DNA of 33,600 nt from Oscillatoriales cyanobacterium (GTDB lineage Bacteria; Cyanobacteriota; Cyanobacteriia; Cyanobacteriales; Laspinemataceae), in NCBI GenBank assembly GCA_011390955.1, contig JAABRM010000074.1, forward strand, positions 1-33,600. Direction: 5' to 3'. The translations under genes and the position numbers were made by a program. The notes beneath the pieces were generated by a model. It did not search any database. It saw only the letters and a list, made by a program, of their open reading frames with translations, and was not told the origin of the DNA. This document shows, in pieces, positions 31,726-33,600 of the stretch. Each line of letters starts with the position of its first letter. Position 1 is the first letter of the stretch.

Positions 31726-33294
31726 ATGTTAACCCCATTACTCCTGATACCTCTGCTGGGGGCGATCGCGATCGCGTTGTACCCAAAACCGCAAACCAGT
31801 AAAGCGATCGCCACCGTAGCCAGCCTTGCCAGCCTGGGCTGGGCGGTTTACTTGCTCGGACAAATAGACCTAAATCGCAGCGGCATCCAGTTTAGCGAAT
31901 TCCATCCCTGGGTCGAACCCCTGGGACTCAACTACAGCCTGGGAGTCGATGGTCTATCCTTGCCCTTATTGGTACTAAATAGCCTGCTGACCGTAGTTGC
32001 CCTTTACACCAACCGGCCAAACCTGAATCGCCCTCGCCTGCATAACAGCCTCATCCTGTTAATCAACGCGGGAATTGCCGGGGCGCTGATGTCCCAAAAC
32101 CTGCTGCTTTTCATCATCTTCTATGAACTAGAACTGATTCCGTTCTACTTACTCATTGCTATCTGGGGCGGCGAAAAGCGCGGCTATGCTTCGACGAAGT
32201 TTTTACTCTATACCGCCGTTTCCGGCTTGCTGGTGATTTTCTCCTTCCTGGGTATCGCCTTCACCAGTAAAACCTTCAGCTTTGAATTTAGCCAACTGCA
32301 ATTGCAAGCGTTTTCGGGGCTAGACTTAACCACCCAACTGCTGCTATTAACCCCCTTACTAATTGGCTTTGCCATTAAAACCCCCCTGGTTCCCCTACAT
32401 ACTTGGATGCCCGACACCTACGTCGAAGCCTCTCCCAGTACCGCGATTTTGCTCGGCGGTATATTCGCCAAGTTGGGAACTTATGGCCTGTTGCGCTTTG
32501 GTTTGCAACTGTTTCCCGTGGCATGGCAAGCCGTCGCCCCCGGTTTGGCCGTCATTGGTACGGTCAGCGCGATCTATGGGGCGATGAATGCGATCGCGCA
32601 ACGGGATATTAAGCGCATGGTCGCTTATAGTTCCATCGGTCACATGGGTTATATTCTCGTCGCTGCCGCTGCGGGAACCGAACTGAGTATCCTAGGCGCG
32701 ATCGGGCTGATGGTTGCCCACGGCTTAATCCTTGCCCTGCTGTTCTACCTCGTGGGCATCGTCGAACAAACCACCGGCACCCGCGACCTAGACATCCTCA
32801 ACGGATTAATGAACCCCATTCGCGGCTTGCCCCTCACCAGCGCCCTGCTAATTCTCGCGGGAATGGCCAGCGCGGGAATTCCGGGACTGGTAGGATTTGC
32901 CGCTGAATTTATCGTCTTCCAAGGTAGTTTTGCCACTTTCCCCATTCCCACCCTGCTTTGTATTATTTCCTCTGGGTTAACCGCCGTCTATTTTGTCATT
33001 CTGATTAACCGCACTTGTTTCGGCAAATTGGACAACAGTCGCGCTTATTATGCCCGCGTCACCGTTAAAGAACAATGGCCAGCGTTAGTCCTCGTGGCGA
33101 TCGTTCTATTTTTAGGCATTCAACCTAACTGGTTATTGCGTTGGATGGAACCCACCAGCACCACCATAGTCGCTCAATTACATTATCCAAAAACGAGCCA
33201 AGTAGGGCAATTTGATGCCTATAATCCCGCACTTCTCAAAGGAATTGATAACCTTCCTTTTGTCAAGGAAGTGATGCGGCATATACCTTTTTAA
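31726..33294 (+). CDS. ndhD: NDH-1 subunit NdhD, CO2-uptake type (NdhD3/NdhD4)
   Basis: A 522-aa proton-pumping membrane subunit with about 14 spans. Seen: LGVDGLSLPLLVLNSLLTVV, the FYELELIPFYLLI conserved Glu helix, GFAIKTPLVPLHTWMPDTYV with the key Lys, EASPSTAILLGGIFAKLGTYG, and QRDIKRMVAYSSIGHMGYI. Co-transcribed with the NdhF gene 15 bp upstream, which places it in a CO2-uptake NDH-1 complex; the long C-terminal tail (NPALLKGIDNLPFVKEVMRH) and length favour NdhD4 over NdhD3, without certainty. The matching cup gene is not in the 306 bp that remain. Confidence 0.92.
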   Translation: MLTPLLLIPLLGAIAIALYPKPQTSKAIATVASLASLGWAVYLLGQIDLNRSGIQFSEFHPWVEPLGLNYSLGVDGLSLPLLVLNSLLTVVALYTNRPNLNRPRLHNSLILLINAGIAGALMSQNLLLFIIFYELELIPFYLLIAIWGGEKRGYASTKFLLYTAVSGLLVIFSFLGIAFTSKTFSFEFSQLQLQAFSGLDLTTQLLLLTPLLIGFAIKTPLVPLHTWMPDTYVEASPSTAILLGGIFAKLGTYGLLRFGLQLFPVAWQAVAPGLAVIGTVSAIYGAMNAIAQRDIKRMVAYSSIGHMGYILVAAAAGTELSILGAIGLMVAHGLILALLFYLVGIVEQTTGTRDLDILNGLMNPIRGLPLTSALLILAGMASAGIPGLVGFAAEFIVFQGSFATFPIPTLLCIISSGLTAVYFVILINRTCFGKLDNSRAYYARVTVKEQWPALVLVAIVLFLGIQPNWLLRWMEPTSTTIVAQLHYPKTSQVGQFDAYNPALLKGIDNLPFVKEVMRHIPF

Positions 33295-33295
33295 T

Positions 33296-33600
33296 TGTTG
33301 GTTGTTTGTTGTTGGTTCTTTGTTGGTTCTTTGTTGGTTGTTGGTTGCTCTTTCTCTGGTTTCTCTGGTTCCCAGGCAGAGCCTGGGAATCCTAATCAGC
33401 GAGGCTCTGCCTCGTGTCCGCAGACGTTCTTCACGCGAGGCAGAGCCTCGGTATTGGCATTCCCAGGCAGAGCCTGGGAACGAGAGAACCACCGATCGCT
33501 TACAACCAACAACCAACAACCAACAACCAACAACCAACAAACAACCAACAACCAACAACCATCAACCATCAACAAACAACAAACAACAATGAACCAACAA
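33296..33600. repeat. Large inverted-repeat cluster with heptamer arms
   Basis: TTGGTTG-type heptamers (33296-33346) face CAACCAA-type heptamers (33503-33600, running off the window). Between them are four exact hairpins in mirror order: TTCCCAGGC-AGA-GCCTGGGAA (33369-33389), CGAGGC-TCT-GCCTCG (33400-33414), CGAGGC-AGA-GCCTCG (33436-33450), and TTCCCAGGC-AGA-GCCTGGGAA (33460-33480). The whole block is a nested palindrome centred near 33425. It directly follows the ndhD stop codon. Frames across it are repeat-derived. Confidence 0.9.

Noticed and set aside
33178-33592. Open frames on both strands over the final repeat cluster
   Set aside because: They translate heptamers and hairpins into repetitive residues and overlap the end of ndhD.
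1-33600. tRNA, rRNA and intact insertion sequences
   Set aside because: Scanning by eye found no TTCGAATC-type T-loops in a cloverleaf context, no rRNA segments, and no transposase motifs in any reading frame.

Overview
The window looks like chromosomal DNA from a filamentous, Oscillatoriales-like cyanobacterium. This rests on very many HIP1 octamers (GCGATCGC), 7-bp tandem repeats of the STRR type (TTGGTTG, TTCTTGG, AGTGAAT), a CO2-uptake type NdhF/NdhD pair, the cell-division gene ftn2/ARC6, a DUF4912 protein, and several Uma2 and toxin-antitoxin genes. No tRNA, rRNA, CRISPR array or intact transposase gene was seen.

Layout. 1-527 is a tandem array of about 64-bp units carrying the dRS3-like core ATTCCC-N8-GGGAAT. 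650-3350 holds an NB-ARC STAND ATPase (minus), a small Nif11-like protein (plus), and a Coq4-family protein (plus) preceded by a decayed copy of its own 5' end. 3460-7300 is a minus-strand island of small toxin-antitoxin modules: a Phd/YefM antitoxin with a RelE toxin split by an 88-bp MITE, a DUF433/DUF5615 pair, an orphan small antitoxin-like gene, an unknown 246-aa protein, and a VapB antitoxin with a VapC reduced to its N-terminus. 7345-11609 carries purF and purL (purine synthesis). 11869-15590 has a Uma2 gene with a very good promoter and a 972-aa double-NTPase AAA/NACHT membrane protein. 15687-19653 carries pdhA (minus) and ftn2 (plus).

19654-21816 is a long structured leader, with a five-codon upstream ORF and interleaved stems, followed by a DUF4912 gene and its terminator. 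21819-24254 is rich in repeats and hairpins and contains three small genes. 24308-27258 holds a GPH-type sugar symporter (minus), a divergent phosphoribosyltransferase, and a VanY-like peptidase. 27279-29372 carries two tandem Uma2 genes whose duplication end abuts the last 30 codons of a HigB-like toxin, followed by its HigA-like antitoxin. 29854-33294 is ndhF-ndhD of a CO2-uptake NDH-1 complex. 33296-33600 is a large inverted-repeat cluster.

Working together: purF and purL act in one pathway; ndhF and ndhD are co-transcribed membrane subunits of one complex; the TA genes form classical overlapping pairs, two of which have lost a working toxin. The main themes are decay and rearrangement of TA modules by small non-autonomous elements, one probable antiviral-type STAND ATPase, and candidate regulatory RNA upstream of the DUF4912 gene. 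Family assignments come from reading motifs by eye; no database search was run.
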